DNA from: Gammaproteobacteria bacterium UBA2955
GTDB taxonomy: Bacteria > Pseudomonadota > Gammaproteobacteria > Pseudomonadales > Azotimanducaceae
Length of the DNA stretch: 45,158 bases
Direction: 5' to 3'
Assembly: GCA_002348825.1 (NCBI GenBank)
Contig: DEBN01000010.1
Location: 1-45,158 of the forward strand
Shown piece by piece: positions 8,543 through 17,561 of the stretch (within the stretch, counting starts at the first letter, position 1; the number at the start of each line of letters is the position of its first letter). The position numbers and the translations under genes were made by a program. The notes beneath the pieces were generated by a model. That model ran no database searches. It worked only from the letters and a program-made list of their open reading frames with translations, and was not told where the DNA came from.

Positions 8543-10000
8543 TTAGCGGTAAGCCGCCGGCGCTTCGAACACGAAGCCCATTTGCTCTAACTTCTGCGCA
8601 ACACCTATCGTAATTAAATCGCCGTATTGCGGGCCGATGATTTGCACGCCGATCGGCAATCCAATGTCGTTTAGACCCGTCGGGATGACCGTTGAGGGCA
8701 GATAGGCCACTCCGGTAAGACCGGCCCAGAATACTTGCTCGAAATAAGGCCGCTCTTGGTTATCGACCTGTAGCGTACGTTCCGCAAATGGACGCTGATC
8801 ATGTTTGAAGGCAGCGGTAGCCATTATCGGCGTAATCAGTAAATCGTATTGCTTAAAATACTCGTGCCAGCGCCAGCGCAACTGATGCCGGAGTTCGTCC
8901 GCTTGACCCCACTCTTTAAAGCTAGCCACTTGAGCCCGCAAAGTTTGTGCTGTGGTGCTGTGATCTTCCGGGTCAAGTTCATTCGCGACATAGGTTTTCA
9001 GACTCTCGTAGCTGTCCAATGGCATTCTCGACGCCATAGTTGCATGGAGCAGTCGCTGGTATACCTCGTTGCTGTGCTCTGCGCTGAACTCTGGCTTGGC
9101 GTTTTCGGCGATGTGCGCGCCGGCGTCACGCAATGCTGCCACTACCAGATCGACTCGCGCCTCCACCTCATTGGCTACCGGGGCCGCTGCATCGTTCTTC
9201 CAAACGCCTATTTTGAGATCCGATAGCGGGCGGTCGCCGAGTTCAGGTAGCTTCAACTGATAGCCGCGAGACATGATTTCGTCTGGCCCGGCCATAATTT
9301 TGATCGCCGAATACAGATCATCAGCAGAGCGCGCCAGTGGCCCGATTACGGAAATGTCGGGAGAGGCGCGCACGTCGCCAGGCCCGGAATGACCGCGCAT
9401 CCACAATAGGTCATGGGTGGGCTTGTGCCCAAATACACCACAGAAGTGAGCCGGGTTTCGAATTGAGCCACCGATATCCGAGCCGATTTCTAAGCCAGTC
9501 AAGCCAGCAGCCAGTGCCGCTGCAGAACCGCCCGAGGAGCCGCCGGGGATGCGCTCGTGATCGTACGGATTGTTGGTGGTGCCATAAATTTCGTTATAGC
9601 TTTGAAAATCGGCTAATGACAGTGGCACATTGGTTTTGCCGAAAACATTAACGCCCGCACCTTTGAGTCTTTTGACGCTCTCGGCGTCCTCTTGGGTGAC
9701 GTTGTCGCGCCAGTCGGGATTACCCCGAGTAGTTGGCGTGCCCGCGACGTTATAGGATTCCTTGACGGTCATCGGTACGCCATGGAAGGCGCCGAAAGAT
9801 TGCCCTTTAGCCAAAGCAGCATCAGCGGCTTCGGCATCTTCCATAGCCTGATCCCGAATATCCACGCAAATTGCATTTAGGTCGGGGTTGTAGGTGTCTA
9901 CTCGCTGCAGGTACATCTCCAGCAATTCGACCGCGGAAAGTTCTTTCGCGGCGATTTTTGCCGCCAACTCAGTCGCCGATAAAAAAGCCAGATCACTCAT
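8543..10000 (-). CDS. Amidase signature family hydrolase
   Basis: A 485-residue member of the amidase signature family, which cleaves C-N amide bonds with a Ser-cisSer-Lys triad. The triad is visible as Lys80 (MTVKESYNV), the cis-Ser in PGGSSGGSAAAL (Ser155 or 156) and the nucleophile Ser179 (GSDIGGSIRNPA). The full glycine/serine-rich signature and normal length suggest an active enzyme. No GatB or GatC partner is nearby, and the N-terminus differs from GatA, so I read it as a free-standing amidase of unknown substrate rather than part of tRNA amidation. It is directly upstream of the mevalonate operon on the same strand with a 68-base gap; no functional link to isoprenoid synthesis is evident. 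Confidence 0.9.
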   Translation of the reverse strand: MSDLAFLSATELAAKIAAKELSAVELLEMYLQRVDTYNPDLNAICVDIRDQAMEDAEAADAALAKGQSFGAFHGVPMTVKESYNVAGTPTTRGNPDWRDNVTQEDAESVKRLKGAGVNVFGKTNVPLSLADFQSYNEIYGTTNNPYDHERIPGGSSGGSAAALAAGLTGLEIGSDIGGSIRNPAHFCGVFGHKPTHDLLWMRGHSGPGDVRASPDISVIGPLARSADDLYSAIKIMAGPDEIMSRGYQLKLPELGDRPLSDLKIGVWKNDAAAPVANEVEARVDLVVAALRDAGAHIAENAKPEFSAEHSNEVYQRLLHATMASRMPLDSYESLKTYVANELDPEDHSTTAQTLRAQVASFKEWGQADELRHQLRWRWHEYFKQYDLLITPIMATAAFKHDQRPFAERTLQVDNQERPYFEQVFWAGLTGVAYLPSTVIPTGLNDIGLPIGVQIIGPQYGDLITIGVAQKLEQMGFVFEAPAAYR

Positions 10001-10178
10001 AGTCTCTCCCCTGATAAAGCGGTTTTGATTCCCGCGAGCTATAGCAAAACTGTGCCGGTTTGATTCAGGGAAGGCAAGCAGCGCCGGTGGTGTCGGCCCT
10101 TATGTCCATGGCGACTTAAATTCGGGATTGGCGGTGAGGCGGATTGGCAGCTAGGCACCAGTTGGACTAAGGCCGCGA

Positions 10179-10442
10179 CTAACCTGCTTTCTTTTGCAAA
10201 GCCTCCATCCAGACCTCGATCTTCTTGCGGGTAAAAGGCAGATCCAGCGCGATTAATGCAGCACCTAGCGGCAGCATCCAAAAGCCGAGCACGGGTAAAA
10301 ATCCCAACACCCCGCCAACCATAAATAGCAGGCCTAAGACGCTGCGCACGCCCGGCGGCAACCTGTCTCGACTCCAGCGCAATACGCGATAAGAAAAACC
10401 AGCTATGCGCTGGCTTAAGTCGGGTTGTGGCGATTGACTCAT
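10179..10442 (-). CDS. Small membrane protein, PGPGW-like
   Basis: This 87-residue protein has a basic N-terminal amphipathic stretch (SYRVLRWSRDRLPPG), two closely spaced hydrophobic helices (about residues 33-50 and 53-66) joined by a short Pro/Gly turn, and a charged C-terminal tail (FTRKKIEVWMEALQKK). The arrangement LGLLFMVGGVLGFLPVLGFWMLPLG resembles the PGPGW family of small putative transmembrane proteins, although the PGPGW motif itself is not intact. Function unknown. It lies between the amidase and the metallo-hydrolase genes on the same strand; the flanking spacers (10001-10178 and 10443-10510) show nothing clear. Confidence 0.6.
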   Translation of the reverse strand: MSQSPQPDLSQRIAGFSYRVLRWSRDRLPPGVRSVLGLLFMVGGVLGFLPVLGFWMLPLGAALIALDLPFTRKKIEVWMEALQKKAG

Positions 10443-10510
10443 AGGTCTAGGCGATGTTGCGGGTAAGTTGCGATGTCGTCCTGAGATGCGTGGCGTAATT
10501 GTTAGCTGTA

Positions 10511-11587
10511 TCAGGGATGGTTTGGATCAATAGTGTGGAACCGGTCAATGCCGTCTTCACCAAGCACACGCTCTAGCCTATTGTGATGAATCAACAGATG
10601 CACGTGGGCAATAGCCTCGCCAAGGGCCATCATGGTTTGTCCCGGATCGAGCGCACGGTTAAACAACACGGGCAGTAGATCTTTAGCCACTTGAGGTTCT
10701 ACGCACACATCTGCAATGGCCTGCATGCGTTCATCATGGTGGTCGATAAGATCGCGTAAGCGTGTCTGGACCCCGTAGAAGGGTAAATTGTGTCCAGGTA
10801 ACACAAAGGTATCGTCTGGGATTACGGTTAACAGGCGTTCATGCGAGTCCATCCAGTCTTTTAACGGATTGGCATTGGGTTCCGATGGGTGAACGCTTAC
10901 GTTTGAGGTGATGATAGGCAGTATTTGATCGCCGGCGATGAGAAGTTTTAAGTCGGCGCAATACAGGCAAGCGTGCTCAGGAGAATGTCCTGAGCCGATG
11001 ACCACGCGCCAGTCATTGCCACCGATGGTCAGTACTTGGTCTTCCACCAGGCGCTCGTAGCCACCCGGCAAGGTCGGCATAGACATACCCTCATTGGAGC
11101 GTTTCGACCACATCTTGCCGATCTCCTCGAGAAAGTCTGCAGGCATGCCGGCGCGATGGTAAAAGCGCTGGCCGATCCAGCCAGAATGACTCTCTCCGGC
11201 GTTGTTGGCAAACGCGCGGGCCTGATAATACTCGCCGCGCGTCATATAGAGAGGACACTGAAAGTGTTCAGTAATCATGCGCGCCTGACCAGTGTGGTCT
11301 GGATGCATATGAGTGCAGATCAAGCCCACCACCGGCTCGTCGGTAAATCTTTCGGTGAAAATTCTCTGCCAGAGCTGGGTTGTTTGATCGTTACTTACGC
11401 CAGTATCCACAATCCACCAGCCGTTGTGGTCCCGCAGCAGATAGACGTTTATGAAAGCCAATGATCCTGGAATAGGCATCGACAGCCATTGCACTCCGGG
11501 AGCTATTTCAATGATTTCGCCAACGTCAGGGTGCGCCTCAATGGGATAGCTTATGGGTTGTGTAGCGCTGGTGTTTTGTACATTCAT
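10511..11587 (-). CDS. Metallo-beta-lactamase-fold hydrolase
   Basis: This 358-residue protein has the full metal-binding set of the metallo-beta-lactamase superfamily: THMHPDH (His93, His95, Asp97, His98), His201 (GSGHSPEHA), Asp220 (LIAGDQIL) and His266 (LPGHNLPF). These bind two metal ions for hydrolysis of an ester, thioester or phosphodiester. The C-terminal 90 residues are helical, as in glyoxalase II/LACTB2-like members, and carry the His-rich HVHLLIHHNR. The frame is open 45 codons further upstream, but I prefer the ATG at 11587 (MNVQNTSATQ) because the extra residues are low-complexity and lie in the divergent promoter region. The gene is divergent from the desaturase gene. Substrate unknown. 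Confidence 0.85.
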   Translation of the reverse strand: MNVQNTSATQPISYPIEAHPDVGEIIEIAPGVQWLSMPIPGSLAFINVYLLRDHNGWWIVDTGVSNDQTTQLWQRIFTERFTDEPVVGLICTHMHPDHTGQARMITEHFQCPLYMTRGEYYQARAFANNAGESHSGWIGQRFYHRAGMPADFLEEIGKMWSKRSNEGMSMPTLPGGYERLVEDQVLTIGGNDWRVVIGSGHSPEHACLYCADLKLLIAGDQILPIITSNVSVHPSEPNANPLKDWMDSHERLLTVIPDDTFVLPGHNLPFYGVQTRLRDLIDHHDERMQAIADVCVEPQVAKDLLPVLFNRALDPGQTMMALGEAIAHVHLLIHHNRLERVLGEDGIDRFHTIDPNHP

Positions 11588-11861
11588 AGTAGTCGAGTAT
11601 ATCTTGTCGTCCGCATGGATTCTTGTTGCGTTGGCCGCGTTAATGTAGCAGCCGTGCCGCTGGCGTAAATTTCGACCCAGCTGGACCTTTAAAGCGGTGG
11701 GATGGGTCGGTGAAATACACATGGCTCAGTTTTGGTGGGGATAACGGTAGTCGGATTGGGTTCTTGCGGCTATACCGGCACGTCGTCTGGGCCCGCGTTG
11801 CGTACCAGCTGGCCGCTCGCCGTAGGGTTGCGGGAGCGCAATTCGCGGTTACACTAATCGC
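11588..11861. other. Divergent intergenic region between hydrolase and desaturase genes
   Basis: This 274-base spacer must hold the promoters of both flanking genes. I see no convincing small gene, RNA gene or strong repeat. Open frames crossing it in the minus direction run into the antisense of the desaturase gene and have no recognisable content. Confidence 0.4.
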
Positions 11862-12791
11862 ATGAGTGGACTGCAACGCCCCAGAGATTTTTTTACCACC
11901 ACTGAGCTGGCGCAACTGCGCCGGGTTTCCGATTGGCGTGGCGCGGCGTCGATCGTGCACTGTTGGACGGTAATCGTGGCGACTTGGGTAACCGTCGCCA
12001 TGTGGACTAACCCGCTGACCGTGTTGCTTGGAATTATGATTATCGGCACGCGGCAACTTGGCCTATTTGTGCTGACCCACGATGCTGCGCATGCTGCGCT
12101 GTTCAATAATCGCAAGCTCAATGACTGGGCTGCGCAGTGGCTTCTGAATCGGCCGCATACCGATGGCCCCATAGATGGGTACCGCAAGTATCATATCCAG
12201 CATCACGTGAATACTCAGCAGGATAACGATCCAGATCTGGCGTTGTCGGCGCCTTTTCCCATAAGCAAACGCTCGTTGTTGCGCAAAATCTGGCGTGATG
12301 TCAGTGGACAGACCGGTTACAAGCAATACGGGCGGCTAATTTCCAGTGCGTTTTCTGGTGTTACGCTGTCGGCGCGGGTCGCAAATGGCTGGGCACGTTT
12401 GGGTCCCAACATCCTCATTAACCTCGTGTTTCTCACGTGTTTCGCTGCGGCGGGTGTTTGGTATCTGTATTTTCTGCTTTGGGTGGTACCGTCGCTGACG
12501 TGGTATCGGTTGGTAGTACGCATTCGTAACATCGGCGAACATGCGGTCGTGCCGGACAATAGCGATCGCCTAGGCAACACTAGAACCACCAAGGCCAACT
12601 GGCTCGAGCGGGCCTTTATTGCTCCTTATCACGTGCACTTTCATTTGGAGCATCATCTAATCGCGAATTGCCCCCACTATCGACTGCCATTGGCGCACCG
12701 ATTCTTGCTGGACAAGGGTTTAGGCGAGCAGATGGAGATCCAGCCGGGCTACCCAACCGTGTTGCGGATGGCGACTGGATCTGCTGGCTAG
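11862..12791 (+). CDS. Membrane fatty acid desaturase family protein
   Basis: A 309-residue integral membrane di-iron enzyme of the fatty acid desaturase/hydroxylase superfamily. The three histidine boxes are intact: HDAAH at 73-77, HIQHH at 111-115 and HLEHH at 261-265; an extra conserved His is at 227 (IGEHA). Hydrophobic pairs around residues 29-72 and 183-212 would place the boxes on the cytoplasmic face. Such enzymes use O2 and an electron donor to desaturate or hydroxylate acyl chains; carotenoid ketolases share the fold, so the substrate cannot be fixed. The gene starts at ATG 11862 without a strong ribosome-binding site. Its 3' end converges on the selenoprotein gene 15 bases away. 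Confidence 0.88.
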   Translation: MSGLQRPRDFFTTTELAQLRRVSDWRGAASIVHCWTVIVATWVTVAMWTNPLTVLLGIMIIGTRQLGLFVLTHDAAHAALFNNRKLNDWAAQWLLNRPHTDGPIDGYRKYHIQHHVNTQQDNDPDLALSAPFPISKRSLLRKIWRDVSGQTGYKQYGRLISSAFSGVTLSARVANGWARLGPNILINLVFLTCFAAAGVWYLYFLLWVVPSLTWYRLVVRIRNIGEHAVVPDNSDRLGNTRTTKANWLERAFIAPYHVHFHLEHHLIANCPHYRLPLAHRFLLDKGLGEQMEIQPGYPTVLRMATGSAG

Positions 12792-12806
12792 CGGACGGTG
12801 CTCCGG

Positions 12807-13286
12807 TTACGACTTTGCTCTTTGGGCGTTCAAAAACTTCAGTAGCGTCAGGGTTTCCTCCGGATCCATGCGACCTACCGGCGAATTACTGTAGGTGGAA
12901 AACATCACTCTGCCGCTCTGCGACAGCACAAATTCGCTGGGTTGAATGTGGTCTCGGCGTGCTTCCCACCATGCGCCCATGGCATCTCCTTGCTCTCTGG
13001 TGATGCCATAAGCCACTTGAATATCGAGGTCTCGGGCGACCTCTGAGGTTTTTGCTAAATCGTCTACCGTTCCAGCGATGATTTTTGCGCCTTGTTCAGC
13101 GAACGCGTCACGGCGTTCGTTGTAGCCGGCGAGCAGCCGACGGCAATAGGGTCACCAATGGCCGCGATAAAACAGCGCAATGGTATACGGCGTATCTAGA
13201 TCCGCAGGCAACTGCACACTGGTGCCCGCGGTTGTGGTTAACGTGATATCGGGAAATAAGTCTCCCTGATGAAGTTTTTCGGCCAT
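12807..13286 (-). CDS. Peroxiredoxin-like selenoprotein with an in-frame TGA (Sec45) in a UxxC motif
   Basis: Read from the ATG at 13286, the frame runs 44 codons to a TGA (13152-13154), then continues open to TAA at 12807, giving 159 residues. Around the TGA the protein reads FYRGHW-U-PYCRRLL; the AhpC/TSA-like family has YRGxWCPYC here, so the TGA replaces exactly the first redox-active Cys while Cys48 is kept. The regions before (GDLFPDITLTTTAGT) and after (GAKIIAGTVDDLAK, ASP-rich start, then VAYGITREQG and FVLSQSGRVMFS) form one continuous thioredoxin fold. A SECIS-like hairpin follows the TGA at the expected distance. Prx-like UxxC selenoproteins are a known class in marine bacteria. 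The role would be peroxide or disulfide reduction. The alternative is a sequencing error or recent nonsense mutation, judged less likely. The ATG has a GGAGAG site upstream (CTTAGGAGAG). Confidence 0.87.
13120..13146 (-). promoter_or_regulatory. Bacterial SECIS-like stem-loop downstream of the TGA codon
   Basis: On the coding strand the sequence after the UGA can fold as a UUG/CAA lower stem, a two-by-two internal loop (CC/UA), a six-pair upper stem (GUCGGC with GCCGGC, one U-G wobble) and a five-base apical loop UGCUC. Seventeen bases separate the UGA from the loop G, which is the second loop base. Bacterial SECIS elements lie just after the UGA, within the coding sequence, with a small apical loop that has a G in one of its first two positions, so this fits. 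The fold was done by hand. Confidence 0.7.
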
Positions 13287-13314
13287 TTAACTCTCCTAAG
13301 AGCGTTGGTTTGAG

Positions 13315-14469
13315 TTAGAACAAAGAATCGAAAGTGCGTCCCTCATTGCTGCCGCGGCAGGTTTTTATGCAGCGCGCCAGGATAGGTAGGCCGGCGCTGA
13401 TCTGATCAAGTGTCAAATGGCCAAATGCGAGACGTAAATACGGTACATCTTGGCGCTGGTAATGGAATGACTGGCCGGGCAAATAAGCTACACCTTGCTC
13501 TCTGCTCATGGCCATAAGTTTTTGCCGGTCGACATCCTCGGGCAGACGCACCCAAATAAACAAGCCGCCAACAGGCACTGACCACACGCAAATGTCGCCC
13601 AGTTCTTCTTCCAGACCCTTTAGGGTTAGATCACGCTTTTCCTTAAGCACCGGATTCGCGACCTTAGCGTGGGCCGCGATACCGTCTTTATAAAATTCCG
13701 CGGTAATGGCGGCGGCCAAGGTGTTGCTGCCCGCATCGCTGCGCCGAGCCAGTAAGCGCTCTAACATGGGCGGCTTGGCATAGATGTAGCCGAGACGCAG
13801 GCCTGGGGCCAATATCTTTGACAATGAACACAAGTAGATAATATTCGGATCGTCGTCTAGCGCATAAAATGCGGGTTCCAACGGGCCGTCATAGTGGACA
13901 TCGGCGTAGCAGTTATCCTCGATGATTGGCACGTTATAGCGTTGCCCCAGCTCGATGATCTGCCTGCGCCGCGCAACCGGCATAACAAAACCGGTAGGGT
14001 TCTGATAGGTGCTAATGGTGTAGATAAACTTTGGCAGGCGGTTTTCTTTGCTCAGACGCTCTAACTGCTCCTCGACTTTGTCTGGTCGCATGCCGCCTTC
14101 GTCGAGCGGTATACCGACCATATTCAGTTTCAGATTGCGATAAGCGCTAAGCGTTCCGGGGTAGCTGTATTCTTCGACCAGAATTGTGTCGCCATGATTT
14201 TCCTGCAATGTTTCAGCGCTCAATGTCACGCCCTGCATTGAGCCGTTGGTGAGCATCAGATGGTCGGCATCCACCCTAACTCCTTCGCGCTCAGTCTCGC
14301 GCAGTGCCATGGCTTGGCGCATGCCTGGATGGCCGAGGTTGCCGGGGTACTCCGTTAGCTCTTGGGCCTGTTCGGCAATAACTTTAGTAGCGGCCGCTTG
14401 CAGTCCGGCCACGGGGAAAGTGCTGGGGTCGGATCGGCCACTGCCGAAATCATAGTGGATTTTAGACAT
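13315..14469 (-). CDS. PLP-dependent class I/II aminotransferase
   Basis: This 384-residue fold-type I aminotransferase resembles the catalytic part of MocR/2-aminoadipate-transaminase-like proteins but has no DNA-binding domain. Visible residues are NGSMQG at 75-80, TYQNPTG with Asn157, IIEDNCYAD with Asp185 and Tyr188, the Schiff-base Lys218 in CSLSKILAPGLRLGY, and Arg225. The C-terminal LRLAFGHLT matches the substrate carboxylate-binding region. The start ATG at 14469 overlaps the end of the upstream TIM-barrel gene by 8 bases, so the two are co-translated; this suggests that the amino donor/acceptor pair is tied to the small carbohydrate-type pathway next door. Exact substrate unknown. 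Confidence 0.88.
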   Translation of the reverse strand: MSKIHYDFGSGRSDPSTFPVAGLQAAATKVIAEQAQELTEYPGNLGHPGMRQAMALRETEREGVRVDADHLMLTNGSMQGVTLSAETLQENHGDTILVEEYSYPGTLSAYRNLKLNMVGIPLDEGGMRPDKVEEQLERLSKENRLPKFIYTISTYQNPTGFVMPVARRRQIIELGQRYNVPIIEDNCYADVHYDGPLEPAFYALDDDPNIIYLCSLSKILAPGLRLGYIYAKPPMLERLLARRSDAGSNTLAAAITAEFYKDGIAAHAKVANPVLKEKRDLTLKGLEEELGDICVWSVPVGGLFIWVRLPEDVDRQKLMAMSREQGVAYLPGQSFHYQRQDVPYLRLAFGHLTLDQISAGLPILARCIKTCRGSNEGRTFDSLF

Positions 14470-15232
14470 TACCGGTCGCCATATTGTTTTTGATTAGATA
14501 GTTGTAGCTCATCGCCAATGCAGTAAACATGTCGGTGGCGCAATTGTCGAGTTCAACCACCGCCCACTCGAACACCTCGGGGTCGACTGCGGCAAAAACA
14601 GCTTCAAAATCCATTTTGCCCGAGCCCACTGCAACATGAGGCTGGTCTTTAACAAAAGTACCGTCCTTGATGTGCGCTAGAGGTGTGCGCTCGCGTACTC
14701 TACGCAACTCCTGTGCCGGATCGTTATTGCCGAAGTTGGCTGCCCAATAAGTATCAATCTGGAATTCGACGTCGGGCACTGCGTCTTGCAGATAATGATA
14801 GGCCGGACGCCCGTTAATTGGCTGATATTCCCAGTAGTGGTTATGCAAAAACAAAGTCATGTCGTAGGGTTTTAAGGCGTCGACCAGTTTCTGGGTAGCC
14901 TCGATGGTGTGCTTGAGCGCTTCCATATTTTTAAAATCGTCCGGGCCGAACCCGCCAGGAACCCGTGACAACCCTAAGGTGTTCACGATGTCGGCTACCT
15001 GACCAAGGTCACGGCTGCGAGTCGCCCAGGGGAAGTGAGTGGACGACACCTCCATACCCAGATCGTTAACCTGTTTTTTGAAATCGGCCGGGCGCTTAAA
15101 AAATAAATTGAAGGGCTCAACCCCTTTAAAACCAATCTTAGATATAAGGTCTAAAACTTGGTCGAAGTTCTTACTGGACGCTTCGCGCACGCTGTACAGC
15201 TGTACGGAAATCGGCGGGGTTGTGTTTGCCAT
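14462..15232 (-). CDS. Sugar phosphate isomerase/epimerase-like TIM-barrel protein
   Basis: A 256-residue xylose isomerase-like TIM barrel (AP endonuclease family 2 superfamily). It begins with the typical VQLYSVREASSKNFDQVL and KIGFKGVEPF, has HNHYWEY in the middle (about residues 130-136), VEFQIDTYWAANFGND with a conserved Asp near 157, PLAHIKDGTF and, near the end, the metal-ligand segment WAVVELDNC. Such proteins isomerise or epimerise keto-sugars, inosose-type polyols or related acids in the cytosol. GGGAGG precedes the ATG at 15232. It is divergent from the Gfo/Idh/MocA gene and overlaps the aminotransferase gene downstream. Confidence 0.87.
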   Translation of the reverse strand: MANTTPPISVQLYSVREASSKNFDQVLDLISKIGFKGVEPFNLFFKRPADFKKQVNDLGMEVSSTHFPWATRSRDLGQVADIVNTLGLSRVPGGFGPDDFKNMEALKHTIEATQKLVDALKPYDMTLFLHNHYWEYQPINGRPAYHYLQDAVPDVEFQIDTYWAANFGNNDPAQELRRVRERTPLAHIKDGTFVKDQPHVAVGSGKMDFEAVFAAVDPEVFEWAVVELDNCATDMFTALAMSYNYLIKNNMATGNV

Positions 15233-15342
15233 AGATTCCTCCCTAGCCGTTATCGTAACCCGAACATTGGTCGCACATCATAATTGCAGCGATGTTAAAT
15301 TCAGGCTTATCGGGGCACTGTTTAGGAAAGCGAGGAGCAGTT

Positions 15343-16470
15343 TTGGCGAAACTCAAGTTCGGTTTAGTGGGTGGCGGGCATGGCGCATTCATTGGCCAAG
15401 TGCACCGTATGGCTGCAGAGCTCGACGGCTTGGCCGAATTGGTGTGCGGCGCGTTTTCCGCGGAGCCCAATCGATCTCGCAGCGCTGGCATGGATATCTA
15501 TCACCTGCCGGCGGCACGGGCGTATTCTTCGTTCAGCGCTATGTTTGCCGCTGAGCAGCAGTTACCTATCGGTCAACGCATGGATTTTGTCGTGATCGCT
15601 ACGCCGAACCATATGCATTTTCCGGTCGCTGAAGAGGCCCTGCGCACGGGCTTCCATGTGATGTGCGATAAGCCGGTGACGTTCTCTCTCGAACAGGCGC
15701 TGCTACTGCAGAAACTCATTCAACACAGCGGCTTGAGCTTCGGATTAACCCATAATTACACGGGTTACGCTATGGTCCGCGAGGCGCGTGAATTAGTGCG
15801 CAGCGGCGTTTTGGGCGCCATTCGCAGAGTGAATTGCGAATATCTGCAGGGCTGGCTGGCTCGTGCCGAACCCCAAAATAAGCAAGCGCAGTGGCGTACC
15901 GATCCTGCACGTGCCGGTGTGGCCGGTTGTTTTGGTGACATCGGCAGTCATGCTGAGAATCTTGTGAGTTTTGTCACGGGCCTAGATATCGAGAGTTTGT
16001 GCGCCGACCTGAGTGCTTTTGTCGATGGGCGCGAGTTAGATGATGACGGTAATGTGTTGATGCGCTTTCGCGGCGGTGCTAAAGGCGTGATCAGTGCCAG
16101 TCAGATTGCCCTCGGCAAAGAGAACGACCTGCGTTTGCAGATCTACGGCAGCGCGGCGGCTTTGGAGTGGCAGCAGGCAGATGCCAATTCATTAGTGGTG
16201 CGGTTCGCCGACAAACCGGCTGTCGTCCACCGCGCGGGGGGGATTGGCACGAGTGCTACTGCTATGGCGGCCACGCGTCTGCCCGCAGGTCATCCCGAAG
16301 GCTATTTGGAGGCCTTCGCGCAGTTGTACAAAGATTTTTGCCTGACCTTAAGGGGGGACAAATCAGCTGGAGATTTCCCTACCATTGTCGACGGAGTCAG
16401 GGGTATGCGTTTTATCGAGCAGGTCGTGGCGAGCTCTAATGCCGGTGGCCAATGGCTGCCGTTTGGTTAA
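15343..16470 (+). CDS. Gfo/Idh/MocA family oxidoreductase
   Basis: This NAD(P)-dependent sugar or polyol dehydrogenase has about 375 residues. The Rossmann motif [12 protein letters not shown] lies at the N-terminus, [15 protein letters not shown] and [13 protein letters not shown] (the family EKP-type Lys) follow, and [16 protein letters not shown] supplies the catalytic Asp-His pair of the C-terminal beta-sheet domain. I chose the TTG at 15343 because AGGAG stands 5 bases upstream and it places the start four residues before the first strand, as is normal; an in-frame ATG at 15292 would add 17 residues. It is followed 17 bases later by a second TIM-barrel gene, so the two probably oxidise and isomerise the same compound. 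Confidence 0.88.
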   Translation: MAKLKFGLVGGGHGAFIGQVHRMAAELDGLAELVCGAFSAEPNRSRSAGMDIYHLPAARAYSSFSAMFAAEQQLPIGQRMDFVVIATPNHMHFPVAEEALRTGFHVMCDKPVTFSLEQALLLQKLIQHSGLSFGLTHNYTGYAMVREARELVRSGVLGAIRRVNCEYLQGWLARAEPQNKQAQWRTDPARAGVAGCFGDIGSHAENLVSFVTGLDIESLCADLSAFVDGRELDDDGNVLMRFRGGAKGVISASQIALGKENDLRLQIYGSAAALEWQQADANSLVVRFADKPAVVHRAGGIGTSATAMAATRLPAGHPEGYLEAFAQLYKDFCLTLRGDKSAGDFPTIVDGVRGMRFIEQVVASSNAGGQWLPFG

Positions 16471-16487
16471 TTTGAGAGAGAAGAGAC

Positions 16488-17543
16488 ATGCGCACGTTAA
16501 AGGGCCCGGCAATTTTTCTGGCCCAATTCATAGCCGACGATGAGCCGTTCAATGGCCTAGACGCGATGGCCAAGTGGGCAGCGGAACAGGGCTTTGTTGG
16601 GATGCAGGTGCCTATTGGTAATTCGGCATTCGTCGATGTGGCGCTGGCAGCACAAAGTAAAGACTACTGTGACGAATTGCGTGAGCGCGTCGCGGCGCAC
16701 GGGGTCGAGATCACCGAGTTGTCTACCCATCTCGAAGGTCAACTGGTAGCAGTGCATCCGGCTTACGATGAGATGTTCGATGGCTTTGCACCAGCAGTGC
16801 TTCGGGGCAACGCGGCGGCGCGTACCGAATGGGCCACCGAGCAGGTTAAGTTGGCGGCGCGTGCCAGTCGCAATCTTGGACTCAGCGAGCATGCGACGTT
16901 CTCCGGCGCGCTGCTGTGGCCCTATATGTATCCATGGCCTCAGCGCCCTCAGGGTCTAGTGGACGAAGGTTTTGCCGAGTTGGCAAAACGTTGGCGACCT
17001 ATATTGGATGCGTTTGAGGACGTGGGCGTAAACCTCTGTTACGAGATTCATCCCGGAGAAGACCTCCACGACGGCGTTACCTTCGAACGCTTCTTAGACC
17101 TGGTGGATGGTCATAACCGTGCACACATACTCTACGATCCGAGCCACTTTGCGCTGCAAGGTATGGACTACTTAAGGTTTATTGACCATTACCACGAACG
17201 CATACGTATGTTTCATGTTAAAGATGCTGAGCTCAACAGCGATGGCCGAAGCGGAGTTTACGGTGGTTATCAGGACTGGCTGCAGCGTCCCGGGCGCTTC
17301 CGCTCATTGGGCGACGGGCAAATAGATTTCAGAGCCATTTTTTCTAAGCTGGCTGAGTATGACTTTGCGGGTTGGGCGGTACTGGAATGGGAGTGTTGTT
17401 TAAAACATCAGGAACAGGGTGCACGAGAGGGCGCCGAATTTATCCGCGATCATATTATTCGCGTCACCGATAAGGCTTTTGATGATTTTGCTGCCGCTGG
17501 CACAGATACCGACGCGAACAGACGAATTCTAGGACTGGACTGA
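16488..17543 (+). CDS. Sugar isomerase/epimerase-like TIM-barrel protein
   Basis: A 351-residue xylose isomerase-like TIM barrel, longer than the 256-residue paralogue across the divergent promoter. Metal-binding candidates are visible: CYEIHPGEDLHDG (Glu), ILYDPSHFALQG (Asp and His), MFHVKDAELN (His, Asp) and WAVLEWECCLKH (Glu). GAGAGAAGAG precedes the ATG. This longer class is commonly found beside Gfo/Idh/MocA dehydrogenases, as here, in catabolism of sugars, polyols or glycosides. It sits in a three-gene plus-strand run with the dehydrogenase upstream and a PhyH oxygenase 18 bases downstream. Confidence 0.87.
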   Translation: MRTLKGPAIFLAQFIADDEPFNGLDAMAKWAAEQGFVGMQVPIGNSAFVDVALAAQSKDYCDELRERVAAHGVEITELSTHLEGQLVAVHPAYDEMFDGFAPAVLRGNAAARTEWATEQVKLAARASRNLGLSEHATFSGALLWPYMYPWPQRPQGLVDEGFAELAKRWRPILDAFEDVGVNLCYEIHPGEDLHDGVTFERFLDLVDGHNRAHILYDPSHFALQGMDYLRFIDHYHERIRMFHVKDAELNSDGRSGVYGGYQDWLQRPGRFRSLGDGQIDFRAIFSKLAEYDFAGWAVLEWECCLKHQEQGAREGAEFIRDHIIRVTDKAFDDFAAAGTDTDANRRILGLD

Positions 17544-17561
17544 AAAATTGCTGGGGGAGCC

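Noticed and set aside
12807..13286. Pseudogene reading of the peroxiredoxin-like gene (stop codon at 13152-13154)
   Set aside because: The only lesion is a TGA exactly at the redox Cys, the rest of the frame is intact, and a SECIS-like hairpin follows; random decay would not be so placed.
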